The notes beneath the pieces were generated by a model. That model did not search any database and was not told where the DNA came from. It worked only from the letters and a program-made list of their open reading frames with translations. Shown here one piece after another: positions 45,000-47,595 of a stretch of DNA of 47,595 bases (positions are counted from its first letter, which is position 1; the number at the start of each line of letters is the position of its first letter). The DNA is from Akkermansia muciniphila (GTDB lineage: Bacteria > Verrucomicrobiota > Verrucomicrobiia > Limisphaerales > JADLHS01), in NCBI GenBank assembly GCA_945882065.1, contig CAMCWI010000004.1, positions 1-47,595 of the forward strand, read 5' to 3'. Position numbers and translations under genes: made by a program.

Positions 45000-47420
45000 A
45001 TGAAGAACATCAACAACTATTCAATCCGGGGCAAGTTGACCTTGATCGTGATGACCACGACGTGCGTTTCGTTGCTGCTCGCGTTGCTAGCCATGGGTTT
45101 GATTGACACGTTGAACTTCCGGGATCAGATGCAAAAAGATGCTGTTGCTGAGGCTATGATGGTTGCCAACAGCAGCACGGCCGCACTTAGTTTTTGGGAT
45201 AAAAAGGCAGCTAAAGAAATTCTGGATTTGCTGGCAGCAGATCCGAATGTGGGAGTTGTCGCGATTGTTGGAGAAGGCGGCAAGCCCCTGGCAGAATACC
45301 GTCGGCCCGACTGGGAAGTCAGCCTGCCTCTGGCTGTGGATGGGAACTCTGTCTCGTTCACTTGGGATCGCATTGAGATTGTCCGTCCTGTGGTGCTGGA
45401 AGGAAAACGGATTGGATCTGTCATGCTTCAGTGGGACACGAGCGAACTTTATGCGCGGTTGTGGAGGGGGACGTTTGTGGCGTGTTGCATCCTGCTCGTG
45501 GCGGCGGCCGTGGGCTATCTGTTGACACTACGGTTGCAAAAATTCATTACATCGCCCATCCAGAATCTTGCCAATGCCTCGCGCCTAGTGGCGGTGGAAA
45601 AGAAGTATTCCATCCGTGTGGCAAAGCAGGCGGAGGACGAGTTGGGTGAATTGACAGACGGATTCAACAGCATGCTCACGAAAATTGAGGCGCGCGACAC
45701 GGCGTTACGTGAAGCCCAAGCAGACCTTGGGAAGCGAGTGGCGGATCGCACGCGGGAATTGTTCGGGACGAACCAACAGTTGCATTTGGAAGTGGGCAAT
45801 CACAAGCGTGCCAAAGAGGAGTCCGATGCGCTGCGCGACAAGTTGGTGGTCGCCTACGAAACACTGCGCCGCGAGACGGACGAACGCACCGTGATGCAGG
45901 AGAAGTTGAAATCTTCGGAGGAGCGGTTCTCCAAAGCGTTCAAGACGAGTCCGGTGCCGCAGGCGATTCTGGCGCGGGGCAGTCGAATCTTCGTGGATGT
46001 GAATGATCGCTTCGCGGAACTCGCCGGAGTCGAACGGCAAAAGCTGATCAGCACCGTTCTGTTCAGCATCCCGCTCTGGTCCGTGCCTGAGACGCGCGCC
46101 CGCATCGAGCAATTGCTTTCGGATGGGCAGCCCATGAGCAACTGGGAGTGCCGCATTTCCGGTGGGAGCGACAAGACCCGGCACGCGTTGTTATCGGCGG
46201 AAAGTTTCCAACTCGGCAACGACCCGTGCGTGCTGCTGATGACGGAAGATATTTCCGAGCGCGTCAATCTGGAGGGGCAGTTGCGGCAATCGCAAAAGAT
46301 GGACGCCATCGGCCAGCTCGCGGCGGGCGTCGCGCATGATTTTAACAATCTGCTCACTGTGATCCAGGGTTACACGCAATTGCTGCTCGCCATGCAACCT
46401 GAGAACGGTGTCAGCAGAGAGGCATTGGAAAAAATCATCGCCGCTTCGCAGCGCGCTGCCGGTTTGACGAGCCAGTTGCTCACGTTCAGTCGTAAACAAG
46501 TGGCGCAGCCCAAAGCCGTGGACATGAACAAAGTTGTCCACAATGTCACCGGTCTGTTGCGTCCCATACTTGGCGAAAATATCCGTCTCAACATCCGCGC
46601 GACCTCGGAGATTCCGTCCGTGATGGCTGACGCGGGAATGTTGGAACAGGTTCTGGTGAATCTGGCGGTCAACGCGCGCGATGCCATGCCCAAAGGCGGC
46701 GAGCTCATCGTCAGCACATTCAGTTGCGACATTGATGCTACTTACCTCCAGTGTCGTCCACAGGCGAGCGCGGGACAATTCGTTTGCCTTCAGGTCAGCG
46801 ATTCCGGCACAGGCATGGACACGCAAACGATAGAGCGCATCTTCGAGCCGTTTTTTACAACCAAAGGTGTTGGCAAAGGAACGGGACTCGGCCTTGCCAC
46901 GGTGTACGGCATCGTGAAGCAGCATCGCGGCTGGGTTGAAGTGGCGAGTCAAATGGGCGTGGGCACGACTTTCAAAGTGTTTATCCCCGCTGTGGAGCAA
47001 GCCAGTCATAACACTGAATTCAACACCAATCCCGATGTGGTGCGCGGTGGTAATGAACTCATCATGGTGGTGGAAGATGAACCTGCGCTTCGCGAACTGG
47101 TCACGAAAGTTCTGCGCACCTACGGCTACAAAGTTATCGAAGCCACGCATGGCAAAGACGCGTTGCGTGTCTGGGCGAACACCGACGTGAAGCCCGATCT
47201 GTTATTGACGGACATGATGATGCCGGAAGGGATGACGGGTTGGGATCTCGCGTGTCATATCCACACCGAGTCGCCGGACATGAAGGTGGTTTATACGAGC
47301 GGTTACAGCCCGGAGATATTTGGCGGCGAAGTGAAGATGGATTCCAACGCGAACTTTTTGCCGAAACCGTTTCATCCCCGAATACTTGCCAAGACCGTAC
47401 GGCAATGCTTGGATTCTTGA
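45000..47420 (+). CDS. YfiN-like (CHASE8) hybrid histidine kinase with receiver
   Basis: ATG 45000 (MKNINNYSIRGKLTLIVMTT), 2 bases after the yfiR-like stop; the ORF opens at 44976 but that would overlap. About 806 residues. Two transmembrane segments (about 15-37 and 160-180) enclose a CHASE8-type periplasmic domain with MMVANSSTAALSFWDKKAAK. A HAMP domain (ITSPIQNLANASRLVAVEKK) and a coiled coil follow, then a PAS domain (about 305-420). HisKA has H446 (AAGVAHDFNNLLTVI). HATPase has NLAVNARDAMPKGG and DSGTGMD...GKGTGLGLATV. The receiver has D738 (LLLTDMMMPEG). YfiN itself carries GGDEF in place of a kinase, so the output here is phosphotransfer. No separate response regulator is visible nearby. 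Confidence 0.93.
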   Translation: MKNINNYSIRGKLTLIVMTTTCVSLLLALLAMGLIDTLNFRDQMQKDAVAEAMMVANSSTAALSFWDKKAAKEILDLLAADPNVGVVAIVGEGGKPLAEYRRPDWEVSLPLAVDGNSVSFTWDRIEIVRPVVLEGKRIGSVMLQWDTSELYARLWRGTFVACCILLVAAAVGYLLTLRLQKFITSPIQNLANASRLVAVEKKYSIRVAKQAEDELGELTDGFNSMLTKIEARDTALREAQADLGKRVADRTRELFGTNQQLHLEVGNHKRAKEESDALRDKLVVAYETLRRETDERTVMQEKLKSSEERFSKAFKTSPVPQAILARGSRIFVDVNDRFAELAGVERQKLISTVLFSIPLWSVPETRARIEQLLSDGQPMSNWECRISGGSDKTRHALLSAESFQLGNDPCVLLMTEDISERVNLEGQLRQSQKMDAIGQLAAGVAHDFNNLLTVIQGYTQLLLAMQPENGVSREALEKIIAASQRAAGLTSQLLTFSRKQVAQPKAVDMNKVVHNVTGLLRPILGENIRLNIRATSEIPSVMADAGMLEQVLVNLAVNARDAMPKGGELIVSTFSCDIDATYLQCRPQASAGQFVCLQVSDSGTGMDTQTIERIFEPFFTTKGVGKGTGLGLATVYGIVKQHRGWVEVASQMGVGTTFKVFIPAVEQASHNTEFNTNPDVVRGGNELIMVVEDEPALRELVTKVLRTYGYKVIEATHGKDALRVWANTDVKPDLLLTDMMMPEGMTGWDLACHIHTESPDMKVVYTSGYSPEIFGGEVKMDSNANFLPKPFHPRILAKTVRQCLDS

Positions 47421-47439
47421 ATCCAGAACCAACGTTAAA

Positions 47440-47595
47440 TTAGGCAGCCGATTCAAACTCTTTAAGCGGTAATTGAGACTGCAAGTATTCGATCAACGCT
47501 TCTCGCTCCTCCATGCTGAGTTTTGACAGCGAACCGTACAGACTGGCATCGCGGGCGCTGAGTTCAGCAAATTTTCCTTCCTGCAAAAGAAACCG
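47440..47595 (-). CDS. C-terminal end of an unrecognised protein (cut by window edge)
   Basis: The minus strand is open from the right edge to the TAA at 47440, giving 51 residues: a charged helical stretch (LLQEGKFAELSARDASLYGS, then LSKLSMEEREALIEYLQSQL) ending PLKEFESAA. Codon use fits the neighbours. No family is recognisable from this tail. It converges with the kinase gene, whose stop is only 19 bases away. Confidence 0.6.
   Translation of the reverse strand, partial: RFLLQEGKFAELSARDASLYGSLSKLSMEEREALIEYLQSQLPLKEFESAA

Noticed and set aside
1-47595. CRISPR arrays, prophage genes, integrases, toxin-antitoxin pairs or rRNA genes
   Set aside because: I found no regularly spaced direct repeats, phage structural genes, integrase, toxin-antitoxin pair or rRNA sequence in the window.

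Overview
The window looks like chromosome from a member of the Verrucomicrobiota, probably a Pedosphaera/Limisphaerales-type lineage. This is inferred from the proteins, not from a database search. The pointers are orphan prepilin-like proteins with an [12 protein letters not shown] head and a C-terminal H-X9-DG-like tail, large secreted Ig-like and beta-repeat proteins ending in 'FYRVRV', a CHASE2 kinase, RNase HIII, and leaders that mostly lack a Shine-Dalgarno sequence even in front of highly expressed genes.

Left part (1-9 kb): a truncated FecR-domain protein at the left edge, a large secreted Ig/PPC-like protein, a prepilin-like/membrane-anchored pair, and a divergent beta-repeat surface protein. 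From 13.5 kb down to 6.9 kb a tight four-gene minus-strand operon encodes a GT28-like glycosyltransferase, an MsbA-like ABC exporter, a GT4 glycosyltransferase, and a GT4 enzyme fused to an aminoglycoside-phosphotransferase-like kinase domain. It reads as a glycoconjugate synthesis and export unit. Immediately upstream on the same strand sit a CHASE2-PAS-histidine kinase-receiver hybrid and a sigma-54-type response regulator.

Middle (17.8-28.9 kb): a mosaic of housekeeping and accessory genes. It holds a decayed C-terminal fragment of a secreted protein, an HDOD protein, fabI, a DinB-like Y-family polymerase, a second prepilin-like protein, a short hypothetical ORF, a serine hydrolase, an IS4-family element abutting the 3' stump of a secreted-protein gene, a fatty acid desaturase and RNase HIII. 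Three intergenic gaps here carry five REP-like palindromes with a shared GGAGC/GGAAC foot.

Right part (28.9-42.1 kb): the conserved information-processing cluster tRNA-Thr, tuf, tRNA-Trp, tRNA-Ser, secE, nusG, rplK, rplA, rplJ, rplL, rpoB, rpoC. It starts with a clear sigma-70-type promoter and ends with a strong intrinsic terminator. RNA hairpins lie after tuf, before rplK, between rplJ and rplL, and between rplL and rpoB.

Right end (42.2-47.6 kb): a three-gene module of a TonB-dependent receptor, a YfiR-family periplasmic protein and a YfiN-like (CHASE8) membrane sensor. The output is a hybrid histidine kinase in place of the usual diguanylate cyclase. A convergent, truncated, unrecognised gene enters from the right edge.

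The most interesting points are the GT4-kinase fusion operon, the TonB/YfiR/CHASE8-kinase module, a C-terminal domain shared by four secreted proteins or fragments, and the REP-like palindrome pairs.
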